Source: Novosphingobium sp. Gsoil 351 (GTDB taxonomy: Bacteria > Pseudomonadota > Alphaproteobacteria > Sphingomonadales > Sphingomonadaceae). Taken from it: DNA of 64,000 nt. The number at the start of each line of letters is the position of its first letter. Within the stretch, counting starts at the first letter, position 1. A program made the translations under genes and the position numbers. This document shows, in pieces, positions 54,079 to 63,646 of this stretch. A model generated the notes under the pieces. That model was not told the DNA's origin. It searched no databases and was given only the letters and a program-made list of their open reading frames with translations. The stretch spans positions 3,191,501-3,255,500 of the forward strand of contig NZ_CP046120.1 in NCBI RefSeq assembly GCF_009707465.1. Direction: 5' to 3'.

Positions 54079-56559
54079 GTGAGGGCAATTCGTAAAGCAT
54101 TGATTCGCATTGGGACAAGCGCGTTTTGCGCGCTCGCCCCTGTTTCCGTCTCACCGGTGTGCGCCGCCGAAGCGGCACCATCTGCACCGTCCGACGAGGC
54201 GGCGTTCAAGGCGCAGATCAAGTTGCTCGAGGAACAGGTGCGCGCGGTTCCCGCTTCAGACCGCGCTTCCGCCCAGGCGATCCTGCGCCAGATCGCCACG
54301 CTCAAGCGCGACCGGTTTGGCGCGACTTCGAAGGATTATTTCTACGCCCTGAGCAACCTGGCCATCGAGGCCGAGGAAGCGAAAAATTACGAAGCTTCGA
54401 TTCAGGCGCGGCGCGAGATGCTGGCGGTTTGCGAGGCGCGCGCCGCGGCGGTCGCTGACCCGCGCAAGCCTGCTCGTTTGGGCGAGGATTCGCCGTACGA
54501 GTGCATGCTCTATGCCGCCTACAATCTCGCGTCGGACTTCGAAGAGGCGGGCCATCCTGATCAGGCGCTCGCCGTGCTCAAGCCGCTCGCCACCGATGCC
54601 GCCAACGACCGTTCGGCGCTGTTTGCCGAGCGCTATGGCCCCGACACTTTTCCCTACGGTGCGGTGCGCTATCTCAACAAGCCGCTGAACCGCCTCCAGG
54701 GCCTTTACGCCAGGCTGGCGCTGGCCCACGGCGACGATTCCGCGAGCGCACTCTCGGCGGCGCACCAGGCCATGCTCAGCGCGCGGCTGTACCGCCAGCA
54801 CCTTGGCTCAAGCCGCACTGAGGAATGGCAGCTCGGCTCGTCGGAGCACATACTCCTGTCCGACAACGACGCCGGCGAGGACCGCTTTGGCGACTTCGCC
54901 CGGCTCTATGCCGATGCCGCGTGGACCGCCGGCAAGCGCGACGCCGAGACCAGCGCAGATGTGTTCCTCACGTTACAGGATGTGACGCTCGACCGCACCA
55001 CGCGCGCGCTCGGGCGCGCCGCGGCAGAGCGCGCGGCGGCCAAGCATGGCGCGAGCGCCTTGTTCCAGCAACGCGCCGCGCTGAGCCAGCAATCGGAGGC
55101 ATTGCTCAAGACGCTTGCCGCCAATTCCGGCAACATGACCCAGCCCGAGAAGGATGCCACCTACACCCGGATCCAACAGATCGACGCTTCGCGCGATGCC
55201 GTGGACGCGAAGCTCGGCGCCGCCGCACCCGAATTCTTCGCGTTGGTCCGGCCCAGGCCACTTGCGCCGCTTGAGGCGAAGGCGCTGTTCCGGCCGGGCG
55301 ATGCGGGTCTGCTGGTCATGCCGACAATTTTCGGCACGCACGTCTTCCTGGTCGATCACCAGGGCGTGACCTGGCGACGCTCCGACCTCGGGGCCGACGC
55401 GCTCAACAAGCACGTTCGCCGCCTGCTGTGGGATGCGGGCGCCGACGTCGACGCCACCGCGGCGGAAGAACTGCGCTGGCAAAGCGAAGGGACCGGCCAG
55501 TTTCCCTTCGACCGCACCACCGCGCACTTGCTCTATCGCGAACTCGTCGAACCGTTTGCGACGCAGCTGAAGAACACGAAGTTCCTGTATATCGTGGCCA
55601 GCGGTTCACTTTCCTCGCTGCCGTTTTCGCTGCTGGTGGCCGACACCCCTAGTGGCGCCGATGGCGATCCGGCGGTGCTTCGTGCTACGCCGTGGCTGGG
55701 CGACCGGCTCACGCTGCTTCAGCTGCCTTCGCTCCAGACGCTGCAACTGCTGCGCGCGGAGCCGGGTGGCGCCGAGGCCGCCGATCGCCTTGTCGGTTTC
55801 GGCGACCCGGTGCTCGACGGCGAGGCGCTCGACCGCGGGGCAAGCCCCAAAGTCCGCAGAACCCGCTCCGGCGGGGGCTTGGCCAGCGCCGGCTTCAACA
55901 GCTTTGCCGGCGACCAGCCTTTGGCCGATCCTGCGACGCTGCGGACGCTGGCCCGGCTGCCCGGAACCGCGCGCGAGCTGACCGCTCTGAAGGCCGCGTT
56001 CGGACCCGAGCTCAGCCGGATCATGCTCGCCGAGACAGCCCGCGAGACCGCCTTCAAGTCCGCCGACCTCACGCGCCTTTCGGTGCTCGCCCTATCGACG
56101 CATGGCTTGCTCACTGGGGAGGCCGGTGCGGCCGAGCCCGGACTGGTGCTGACCCCGCCGGCCACGGCGACCGTAAAGGACGACGGCTATCTCGCCGCAT
56201 CGGAGATCGCCGGGCTCGACATAGATGCGCAGTGGGTGATCCTGTCCGCCTGCAATACCGCCGGGGGCGACGGCAGCGAGGGCGCGACCGGGCTTTCGGG
56301 GCTGGTCCGCGCGTTCTTCTTCGCTGGCGCGCGCAGCGTGCTCGCATCGCACTGGCCGGTGAAGGACGCGGTTGCGGAGAAGATGATTCCGCTGATTTTG
56401 ACGCTTCAACGCGCGCATCCGGAATGGACCCGCGCCGAAGCACTGCAGGCGGCCGAGAAGGCGATCCGTGACGATGCGGCGGGGGACGCCGATTTCGCCA
56501 CATGGGCGCACCCCAGCGCTTGGGCGCCTTTTGCGTTTATAGGAGATAGCGGTCGCTAG
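54079..56559 (+). CDS. Exported CHAT-domain (caspase-like) protease
   Basis: An 826-residue protein. The N-terminus RKALIRIGTSAFCALAPVSV with an Ala-rich cut site is a signal peptide, so it is probably periplasmic or outer-membrane attached. Residues about 35-300 are helical and TPR-like. The C-terminal 330 residues are a CHAT peptidase with catalytic His675 in LALSTHGLL and Cys725 in ILSACNTAGG, then FFFAGARSVLASHWPVKD. GTG 54079 gives the signal peptide; a TTG start at 54043 is an alternative. CHAT proteases often cleave partner proteins on a signal; the substrate is unknown. Confidence 0.88.
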   Translation: MRAIRKALIRIGTSAFCALAPVSVSPVCAAEAAPSAPSDEAAFKAQIKLLEEQVRAVPASDRASAQAILRQIATLKRDRFGATSKDYFYALSNLAIEAEEAKNYEASIQARREMLAVCEARAAAVADPRKPARLGEDSPYECMLYAAYNLASDFEEAGHPDQALAVLKPLATDAANDRSALFAERYGPDTFPYGAVRYLNKPLNRLQGLYARLALAHGDDSASALSAAHQAMLSARLYRQHLGSSRTEEWQLGSSEHILLSDNDAGEDRFGDFARLYADAAWTAGKRDAETSADVFLTLQDVTLDRTTRALGRAAAERAAAKHGASALFQQRAALSQQSEALLKTLAANSGNMTQPEKDATYTRIQQIDASRDAVDAKLGAAAPEFFALVRPRPLAPLEAKALFRPGDAGLLVMPTIFGTHVFLVDHQGVTWRRSDLGADALNKHVRRLLWDAGADVDATAAEELRWQSEGTGQFPFDRTTAHLLYRELVEPFATQLKNTKFLYIVASGSLSSLPFSLLVADTPSGADGDPAVLRATPWLGDRLTLLQLPSLQTLQLLRAEPGGAEAADRLVGFGDPVLDGEALDRGASPKVRRTRSGGGLASAGFNSFAGDQPLADPATLRTLARLPGTARELTALKAAFGPELSRIMLAETARETAFKSADLTRLSVLALSTHGLLTGEAGAAEPGLVLTPPATATVKDDGYLAASEIAGLDIDAQWVILSACNTAGGDGSEGATGLSGLVRAFFFAGARSVLASHWPVKDAVAEKMIPLILTLQRAHPEWTRAEALQAAEKAIRDDAAGDADFATWAHPSAWAPFAFIGDSGR

Positions 56560-56870
56560 GAGCGGTGATCGGTGCTGCAGGCTTACGAGGATAGAGGTTG
56601 GGATTAAGGTGTAGACTGCGTTCTCGGCTCTCGTTGGCCGTAGGCATAAACTCTGCACGGCGGTTGGTCAGCGCGCCAGCCGACATTGGAATGGCTGATT
56701 TCTGGGTGTCGCGGCTTGACTGGCTGCTTTTGCCTGCACTCGCTGAAGACCGGCCTTGCGGGAAACGGCTCTCCTCAAGCACGAACGGATGGCAGTTCAT
56801 ACGCTCCGGCTATCGCTGCGCGAAACGTCAGGAATGTGGCTAACCTTGCGAGGGGCTAATGGCTCAATTG
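56560..56870. other. Intergenic region between CHAT and cyclophilin genes
   Basis: About 310 bases between convergent genes. A minus-strand frame of about 87 codons is open across it but resembles nothing known. No strong hairpin with a T-run was found. Confidence 0.35.
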
Positions 56871-57545
56871 CTATGGCGCGGGAAGCGCTACGCGCCGCAC
56901 CGTCAGGATCTTGACCGGTGGAGCGAGCATCTGCCCCTTGAGCGCGCCTTCACCCGCGGTCGGGGAGAGCGGCGCGTCCCAAATCTTGCGCGCGACGTCC
57001 ATCCCCGAAACGACGTGGCCGAAGGCGGCGTAACCAGCCTGCGCCTCGGGATCGGGCGACTTCGGGTCGGCATCGAGCGAAGTCAGGTCGGAAAGCAGGA
57101 TTGACCAGTCCGCCGTCGCGGTTCCCGGCGCGTTGCGCGCCATCGAGATCGCGCCGGCCTTGTGCAGGATGCCGGTCGTGCTGGTCGGCTCGTGCGCGAT
57201 CGGCTTCATCACCTTGAGCGGATTGCCCTGGAGCCCGGCCTGGATCAGCCCGTTGGGCTGCTGCCCCCAAGTGAGCTTCATCGACCGGTAGAACGCGATC
57301 CCGTCGAACCGCTTGAGGTCGACGTAGCGCACGAAGTTCGCGACCGTGACCGGCGCGTGCTTGTGATCGAGCTCGAGCTCGATCGTGCCCAACTCGGTGA
57401 CCATCGCGACCCGCACGCTGTCACCAAGCGGCGGGGGCGGGGCTGGTGCGGCGGCGCGGGGTTTGGGCTTAGCCTTGGGCGCGGCGGCATAGGCCGGCAG
57501 GGCGAACAGCAGCGGAATGGCGATCAAGGCGAATCGGCGGTTCAT
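56871..57545 (-). CDS. Periplasmic cyclophilin-type peptidyl-prolyl isomerase
   Basis: A 224-residue PPIase. A signal peptide (RRFALIAIPLLFALPAYA) and a Pro/Ala linker precede the cyclophilin domain: VTELGTIELELDHKHAPVTV, NFVRYVDLKRFDGIAFYRSM, then HKAGAISMARNAPGTATADW and YAAFGHVVSGMDVARKIWD. It speeds folding of exported proteins. Active-site loops differ from E. coli PpiA as in other alphaproteobacterial members. ATG 57545 places the signal sequence at the N-terminus. Confidence 0.88.
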   Translation of the reverse strand: MNRRFALIAIPLLFALPAYAAAPKAKPKPRAAAPAPPPPLGDSVRVAMVTELGTIELELDHKHAPVTVANFVRYVDLKRFDGIAFYRSMKLTWGQQPNGLIQAGLQGNPLKVMKPIAHEPTSTTGILHKAGAISMARNAPGTATADWSILLSDLTSLDADPKSPDPEAQAGYAAFGHVVSGMDVARKIWDAPLSPTAGEGALKGQMLAPPVKILTVRRVALPAP

Positions 57546-57729
57546 TGGGTAATGATGTCGCAGGCGCGCGCCCTGCGCTACAGTCCCGACCCGACCAGCC
57601 AGTCGTGGTATATTCGCACCGCGCAGATCTAGAGCGCGCGGTAGCAGCAGATGAACCACTGGCTGTCGGGGCCGGCGACCCCAACGTCGAGCTCTAAGCG
57701 CGCCTGGGCGCTGCTCCACCAGGACGGAG

Positions 57730-58595
57730 TCAGCGATCCGGGCGCGTCGCTGCGAGGTGGTCGCGGACCGAGGTCCATTTCAATTCATCGTACCGGGCGT
57801 TGTCCAGCGGATCAAGCTTGCCTTCGCCGCTGAACATGTCCCGCATGTACTGCATGCCCTGCCAGGCCGGGAACACCTCGCGCGGTTGTGGCGCAAGCAG
57901 CTTCGTTGCCTTGATGATGAGGCCGAGCGAGCCGATGCTTCCCGCGTAGAGCGGCTTGTAGCGGCGACCGCTTAGCGCGGTCATCGTCTGCGCAATCTGC
58001 CGCGCAGGATCCGCGGTGTTTCCAGTTCTAGCACTGCGCGGGCGGTGAAGGCCGCAACGTCGTCCCCCTCATCGTGAAGTCCAAGGGCTGATCGGCGCTA
58101 CGCCAGTAGAGCACGCGGCGGACGCGCGGCTGGATGATCGGCATCTCTGCGCCGAGCATGTCCATGAAGGCGCCATTGAGGATCGAGGTAACCCGGATCG
58201 GCGCTGCGTCGGCGATTGCCATGAACTCGCGCCTGAGGTCGAGATTGCGGTTACGGCCCGGCGTTGTCCGGGTGAAGTCCTCCGCAAAATCCGAAGGCGA
58301 CGGCGGCCTCAAGCAGCCGGCGCTGGGCATCGATCACGACATCGCGAAGACCGTTGAGCGTCGACACAACGCACAGGGCGCCATGGCACGCGGACACCAC
58401 GTCATCGCGATCGTGCAAATCCACCGCAACGAGTTCGACACCTGTCTTCTCAAGGACGTCGCGCTTGAGTGCAGGGATGGAAGTACGGACAAGAGCGCGA
58501 ACCTGGGCGCCTTGGGTAGCCAAGGTCCGGGCGATCCGGCCGCCCAAGTCTCCGCTTGCACCCGCGAGCACGATCAAGGGGCGCTCTTCAGTCAA
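57730..58595 (-). pseudogene. NmrA-like NAD(P)-binding protein, multiply disrupted
   Basis: Remains of an NmrA-type atypical SDR in three or four frames. The first part has the Rossmann motif IVLAGASGDLGGRIARTLAT and DVVSACHGALCVVSTLNG. After EAAVA about 23 bases appear deleted and the frame resumes with PSDFAEDFTRTTPGRN and NGAFMDMLGAEMPIIQPRVR. Two further one-base losses separate a DDVAAFTARAVLELETPRIL segment and a C-terminal SGRRYKPLYAG, FPAWQGMQYMRDMFSGEGKL segment. The real deletion makes this a genuine pseudogene, unlike the single-run shifts elsewhere. Confidence 0.75.
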
Positions 58596-58632
58596 CTATC
58601 GGTCTCTCGGGAACGATTGCGATGCATTCGGC

Positions 58633-59463
58633 TCAAGCCGCGACCCTGGCGCGCGCCGAGACTGTCTCCTCACAGCGAACTTCGAAGTTGCGCAGCGCCA
58701 CCGGACCAAACGCGGTGGTCAGGGCGGCATCCGCGGCGTCGCGCCCGACCGCCATCAGCACCCGTCCGATTCGCCTCCGGTTGTGGCGCGGGTCGAATGT
58801 GTGCCAGCGATCTCCGAGCCAGACTTCGATCCACGCCGAGAAGTCCATCGGCAGATCCACTGGGGCTATGCCGATGTCGCCGAGGTAGCCCGTGCAGTAA
58901 CGCGCCGGGATATTCATGGCCCGGCACAGTGCGATCGCCAGGTGAGCGTAGTCGCGGCACACCCCGACGCGCTGGTCGAAGGCGCCCATCGCCGTCCGAT
59001 AGCGATTGGCGTCCTCGTATCCGAACGCAATCCGCCCGTGGGTGAAGTCGACGATTTCCTGGACCCGGGTCCACCCCGGCTCGATGTGACCGAACAAGTC
59101 CCAGGCGGTCTTGCCGAGCAGGTCGGACTCGCAATAGCGGCTCGGAAGGAGGAACGGCAGAACCTCGTCCGGCAGACGCTCGATCGGGTGCTCGTTGGCA
59201 TCCAGCGTGACCGGTTCCGGTTTGCCGCTGTCTTCGACGACGAAGTCGCAGCTCAACTCAATGCCACCGGCCGGAACGGTTAATCGGGTGCAGACGTTGC
59301 CGAAGCCGTCTACAAAATCGAAGCGGGGCACGTCCGGCGCCAACGAAATGCGATGGGGACACCTCAGGTCGCGCCGGCGCTCGGGGCGTATGCTCAGCAG
59401 CGCGATCATCGGCGTTGCGCGCTCGGCACTGAAGGCAATTGTATATCCGCAGCTGATCAACAT
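58633..59463 (-). CDS. Transglutaminase-like domain protein
   Basis: A 276-residue cytoplasmic protein. The N-terminal beta domain (residues 1-120, DFVDGFGNVCTRLTVPAGGI) precedes a transglutaminase-like cysteine-protease fold with Cys in VGVCRDYAHLAIALCR, and His and Asp in DRWHTFDPRHN. Such proteins act as amidases or proteases of unknown target and are often near alpha-E and circularly permuted ATP-grasp genes, which are not in this window. ATG 59463 has GAAAGG upstream. It is well separated from its neighbours. Confidence 0.85.
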   Translation of the reverse strand: MLISCGYTIAFSAERATPMIALLSIRPERRRDLRCPHRISLAPDVPRFDFVDGFGNVCTRLTVPAGGIELSCDFVVEDSGKPEPVTLDANEHPIERLPDEVLPFLLPSRYCESDLLGKTAWDLFGHIEPGWTRVQEIVDFTHGRIAFGYEDANRYRTAMGAFDQRVGVCRDYAHLAIALCRAMNIPARYCTGYLGDIGIAPVDLPMDFSAWIEVWLGDRWHTFDPRHNRRRIGRVLMAVGRDAADAALTTAFGPVALRNFEVRCEETVSARARVAA

Positions 59464-59625
59464 TGTGCGACCTTTCAAGCGAGCACAACGCGCGCGGCCG
59501 CGTTCCGCTCCAGCAAGGTCACACAAACACGATGTAAATTGCGCCAGATCACAAAGGCCGCTTCCCCCGGTGAACATCACGATCCAGACAGGCGGATATC
59601 GGCCCCTCTGCATCTACGGACACCC

Positions 59626-60501
59626 TTAGCCGTTGACGATGGTCCCGCCGTTGGGATGGAGCACCTGCCCCGACATGTACGAGGAATCCTCGCAGGCCAG
59701 GAACAGGAACGCCGGGGCGACCTCGTTGGGTTGGCCGGGGCGGCCCATCGGGGTGTCCGCACCAAAGTGCGCAAGCTTCTCGGGCGAAGAGCCGCCGCAG
59801 GGGTTTAGCGGGCTCCAGATCGGCCCCGGCGCCACCGCGTTGACGCGGATACCGTCCCCGATGAGGTTCTCCGACAGTGAACGCGTGAACGCGGTTATCG
59901 CGCCCTTGGTGCTCGAATAGTCGAGCAGTTCCTTGCTGCCTTGATACATCGTGATCGAGGTGCAGTTGATGATCGACGCGCCCTTTTTCAGGTGCGGCCG
60001 CGCCGCCTGGACCAGATAGAACATCGCGAAGATGTTGGTCTGGAAGGTGCGTTGGAGCTGCTCGACGGTGATGTCGCGAATGTCCTTGTCGGGGTGCTGC
60101 TCGCCGGCGTTGTTGACCAGCACGTCGACCCGGTCCCATCGCTCGATCGTTTCCGCGACGAGCCGCTTGCCCACCTCGGGGTCGCCGAGATCGCCGGGAA
60201 ACGTCAGCGCCTCGGCGCCTTCCGCCTCGCACAGCTGCTTGGTCTTTGCCGCGTCGTCATGTTCACAGAGGTAGGCAATCGCGACTTTTGCACCCTCGCG
60301 CGCAAAGAGCACCGCCACCGCCCGGCCGATCCCTCTGTCCGCCCCGGTGACGATCGCCACTTTGCCCATGAGCCGCCCCGATCCGGGATAACGGGGCTGC
60401 CACTCAGGCTTGGGCTCAAGCCTGGATTCGTGGCCCGGCATCTTCGGTTCTTCGGCAATTGGCTCGATCAGCGCGGCTTCTGCGGTTTTCGTATCGGTCA
60501 T
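59626..60501 (-). CDS. SDR-family oxidoreductase (YhxC-like, stress-associated)
   Basis: A 291-residue SDR with an N-terminal extension (EPKPEWQPRYPGSGRLMGKV) typical of the YhdF/YhxC-like group. It has VAIVTGADRGIGRAVAVLFA, VDVLVNNAGEQHP, IINCTSITMYQGSKELLDYS with Ser and Tyr, and the STKGAI Lys. The C-terminal PNGGTIVNG is standard. Relatives are general-stress dehydrogenases with unknown substrate. It is divergent from a flavin reductase gene across about 100 bases. Confidence 0.9.
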   Translation of the reverse strand: MTDTKTAEAALIEPIAEEPKMPGHESRLEPKPEWQPRYPGSGRLMGKVAIVTGADRGIGRAVAVLFAREGAKVAIAYLCEHDDAAKTKQLCEAEGAEALTFPGDLGDPEVGKRLVAETIERWDRVDVLVNNAGEQHPDKDIRDITVEQLQRTFQTNIFAMFYLVQAARPHLKKGASIINCTSITMYQGSKELLDYSSTKGAITAFTRSLSENLIGDGIRVNAVAPGPIWSPLNPCGGSSPEKLAHFGADTPMGRPGQPNEVAPAFLFLACEDSSYMSGQVLHPNGGTIVNG

Positions 60502-60603
60502 GGCAATATCCCTTCGCCACCAAGAACCCGTTGGCCGTGAAAGAGTTCTCGATTGTGTAGGGTTGATCGCGCTCCTGCCTCAGTCCGTTTCGGAGACTGC
60601 GTT

Positions 60604-61212
60604 ATGACCCTCAAGGCGTTGGCGCTAAACTGCACACTCAAGACCGGTGGCCAAGAAGGCAGCTCCACGGACGCGATGATCGCGGTCTTGGAGAAAGCCT
60701 TTAAGGCCGATAAAGTCGAAGTTACCGAAACGGTTCGAGTAGTCGATCTCAATATCACGCCGGGCGTCACGTCGGACGAGGGCGCAGGGGATGAATGGCC
60801 CGCTCTGCGAACGAAGATCCTCGCCCACGACATTCTGATCTTCGGCGGGCCGATCTGGATGGGGCAGGTCTCGAGCGTCGCCAAACGTGTCCTGGAAAGG
60901 ATGGACGCCTTCCTGAGTGAGACCGACGAGCAAGGCCGGATGCCAAGCTACGGCAAGGTGGCGGTCGCCGCGATCGTGGGCAACGAGGACGGCGCGCATT
61001 TCTCCTCGGCGCAGCTATTCCAGGCACTTAACGATGTCGGTTGCACGCTACCCGCGGTCGCGGCATGCTACTGGGTCGGCGAAGCGATGGGCTCAACCGA
61101 CTTTGTCGACCTGAAGCGAACTCCACAGAAGGTCACTGAGAGCGCAAAGATGGTGGCAGGCAACGCTGCGCACCTCGCAAAGTTGCTGAAAAAGACGCCT
61201 TATCCGGGATAG
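60604..61212 (+). CDS. NADPH-dependent FMN reductase/flavodoxin-fold protein
   Basis: A 202-residue flavodoxin-like protein: KALALNCTLKTGGQEGSST (phosphate loop), ILIFGGPIWMGQVSSVAKRV and AIVGNEDGAHFSSAQLFQAL. It should bind FMN and reduce quinones, nitro compounds or drugs. ATG 60604 gives the family-typical start; a longer frame begins at 60553. It is divergent from an SDR gene. No partner oxygenase is adjacent. Confidence 0.85.
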   Translation: MTLKALALNCTLKTGGQEGSSTDAMIAVLEKAFKADKVEVTETVRVVDLNITPGVTSDEGAGDEWPALRTKILAHDILIFGGPIWMGQVSSVAKRVLERMDAFLSETDEQGRMPSYGKVAVAAIVGNEDGAHFSSAQLFQALNDVGCTLPAVAACYWVGEAMGSTDFVDLKRTPQKVTESAKMVAGNAAHLAKLLKKTPYPG

Positions 61213-61331
61213 CTGCCGCCGAAGATGGAATGCTCTGACGCGCTCGGCTGAAGCCATAGACGGCGCGAGCGCACCCCCCCAATACCGGCTACCCCGCCGC
61301 GCCGTGGAGGAAAAACGACGACGAGGGGCGC

Positions 61332-62224
61332 CTACACAGCGCGCATGAGCCCCGGAACGTGAGCGAGCAGCTCCCGCGCCAGAAATCCTAGCGGACCCTG
61401 GCGTTCAGCGCAGCGACGACCTGCCTCGCCGTGGAGCCAAACCGCCCACAACGTGGCGCTCAGAGCATCCGTACCGCGCGCGACAAGGCCTGCTGCTATG
61501 CCAGCCATCACGTCGCCCGAACCTCCCGTGGCGAGCCCGACCCCGCCTCCCGAGTAGGCATAGAGCCGGCCTGATGGGGCGGCGACAAGACTCGTCGCGC
61601 CTTTCAGCACGCAAACCCCCCAAACCGTTCGGCAGCCGTCCTCACCGCGCCCGGCCGGTCGCGCTCGATATCGTCGATCCCACACTCGAGCATCCCCGCC
61701 AACTCGCCGGCGTGGGGGGTCAGGATCACCGGATGCTCGCGATCGTGCACCGCGCGGGTCCGCAACGGAGGCAGGCAAGTCAGCGCGGCGGCATCGAGCA
61801 CAACCGGGGTTTGGCAAGTCTCCGAGGCCAGGATCCGATCCACGATCGCCCCCGCGGCACCGATGCTGGCGATCGCCGGGCCGACGACGATGCCATCGTT
61901 GCGTTCAAGAAGCTCATCCAAGGCGGCGCCGGCGCCGGGACCGATCTCACCGTCGTCATCCTCCGGCAAACCGTAAACGCCGACCTCGGGCATCGCCACA
62001 CCCAGCGGCATGGCGGCCGATTCGATCGTCGCCACGCGCACCTTGCCAGCACCCGCGCGCAGCGCGCCCTCTGCCGTCAGGCGGATGCCCCCGGGCACCG
62101 TTCGGCAGCCGCCGATCGCCAGGACCCGGCCGCGCTCGTTCTTGTCGGCGTGATCGCCCGGCTGGGGGAGGGGATTCTCGCGCAGCCAAGTGGAATCGAG
62201 CGGGATGACATTGTGCTCAGCCAC
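61332..62224 (-). pseudogene. nnrD: NAD(P)H-hydrate dehydratase, one-base frameshift
   Basis: Metabolite-repair enzyme that dehydrates damaged NAD(P)H using ADP or ATP. The first frame, from GTG 62224, has RVLAIGGCRTVPGGIRLTAE, GALRAGAGKVRVATIES, VVLDAAALTCLP and VILTPHAGELAGML. The second has VCVLKGATSLVAAPSGRLYA and the ADP motif TGGSGDVMAGIAAGL. The break is in a G6 run (plus C6, 61616-61621); a seventh G restores ERFGGVCVLKG. The start overlaps the stop of the upstream phosphatase gene by eight bases. No NnrE epimerase domain is fused. Confidence 0.82.
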
Positions 62225-62999
62225 GCGCGGCGACCATCTTGTCGGGCGCGGCGGTGATCGGGGTCGCTTCCTCCTCCATCGGCGCGGTGACGTTGTAACG
62301 CGCGAGGACAAGGTTGCCATCGCGCCCCGCGGCGGGATCGAAACGATATTCGGTGATCGCGCAGTTCGCCACATCGCCCCGGGCGTCGATCGCCAGCACT
62401 TCGGCTTCGGAGAGATTCTCGATGACATAGCGCAGGCACAGCACCACCACCTGATGCGCCACGATCATGACCCGCCGGCCCGCGAAGTGGAGCGAAATCG
62501 TGTCCATCAACGCTCGTAGGCGAAAAATCACGTCGACCCACGATTCGCCTCCCGGCGGGCGATGATAGAACTTGCCGAGGATCTCGCGAAACCTCGCCTG
62601 GTCCGGCTGCATTTCGACAATCCCCCTGCGGGTCAACCCGTCGAGGATGCCGAATTCTTTCTCGCGCAGCCTCTCGTCAAGGCAGATGCGTTCCTCGGGC
62701 GGGCATCCTCCCGCGTTGCGGAACACCTCGGCGGTCTCCACTGCGCGGACATAAGGCGAGGCCAGCATGATTTCCGGGCGGCCGTCCTCGTGAGCGGCGG
62801 CGAACCAACTGCCCAACGCGGCGGCTTGCTCGCGCCCTAGCGCGGACAAGGGAACATCGACATCGCGGTGGGTCAACGAGATTTTCGCAAGCCCCGCCTC
62901 ATCGGCGGCGTCGCGCGCCAGGTTTCCCGCGCTCTGGCCGTGCCGCACCACCCAAAGAACTGCGGGCCAGCGGGTTGAAGTGGTCCGGTGTTTATCCAT
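62217..62999 (-). CDS. Histidine phosphatase family protein
   Basis: A 260-residue phosphoglycerate-mutase-like phosphatase. It has LWVVRHGQSAGNLARDAADE with the catalytic His, DERLREKEFGILDGLT, HRPPGGESWVDVIFRLRAL and the second His in MIVAHQVVVLCLRYV. It hydrolyses phosphoesters; the substrate is unknown. ATG 62999 precedes a short basic leader. Its stop overlaps nnrD, so they form an operon. Confidence 0.88.
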   Translation of the reverse strand: MDKHRTTSTRWPAVLWVVRHGQSAGNLARDAADEAGLAKISLTHRDVDVPLSALGREQAAALGSWFAAAHEDGRPEIMLASPYVRAVETAEVFRNAGGCPPEERICLDERLREKEFGILDGLTRRGIVEMQPDQARFREILGKFYHRPPGGESWVDVIFRLRALMDTISLHFAGRRVMIVAHQVVVLCLRYVIENLSEAEVLAIDARGDVANCAITEYRFDPAAGRDGNLVLARYNVTAPMEEEATPITAAPDKMVAARG

Positions 63000-63331
63000 T
63001 GGCTGCTGAACGAAAGCGCTGACGTTGGGGTTCCCATAGCTGGCCTGAGGTACCGGACTGGACCGGGCTGGAGCGACGGGGGGCACGGCCAAGAGGGCGC
63101 AGTTCACGACCTCAAACGTTCTGCCTGAAAGCTGTGGGGACTTTGGCCTTGCGCAGTTGGCTGCGGACTTTGGTCAGAAGCGGGCATGATCTCAAGAGGT
63201 GGTGAACGGAAGGGCGGCCTACCGCCGGAGCGACCTCTAGAAGTGGTCAGGCCGAGATCGGCCCAAGGCTGCCGTGGACTGTCTACGGGCGTGGCTGAAC
63301 TCTTAGCTCGGATTCCCGCTCGCGGCGGACC
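63000..63331. other. Intergenic region before the P450 remnant
   Basis: About 330 bases. Short open frames on both strands lack ribosome sites and family resemblance. It should contain the promoter for the phosphatase-nnrD operon. Confidence 0.35.
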
Positions 63332-63560
63332 TCACCACGCCAGCCAGAACGGTTCCGTCCCGGCGGTAACGCCGCCGAGATGCCGGACGTCCTGACCAGG
63401 CTCGAGGCGGAAGCTGGGAATCCGGGCGAACCACTCCTCGAGCAGGATCTTGATCTCCTGGCGGGCCAGGAACTGCCCTGGACAAATGTGGGCGCCGGCT
63501 CCGAACGTGACCTGCTTCTTGATCGTGCGGTCCATCTCGATCGCGAACGGGCATACATAA
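63332..63560 (-). pseudogene. Cytochrome P450 C-terminal remnant
   Basis: About 70 residues of a P450 C-terminus: the heme-binding loop TFGAGAHICPGQFLARQEIK with the axial Cys, then LLEEWFARIPSFRLEPGQDV and a closing GGVTAGTEPFWLAW. No upstream P450 segments (I-helix, ExxR) precede it; instead an oppositely oriented kinase gene begins at 63647. The frame remains open further upstream without P450 resemblance. It is a deletion remnant. Confidence 0.75.
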
Positions 63561-63646
63561 CTGCGCACCTGCTGTTGCCCCGCCTTGACCGGTGGGCTGG
63601 GGCGGAGAATATGGGCGACGGCTGGATGCGAGCCGAGGGGAACGCC

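Noticed and set aside
56537..56800. 87-codon minus-strand frame between the CHAT and cyclophilin genes
   Set aside because: No ribosome site, no family resemblance and overlap with the CHAT gene end.
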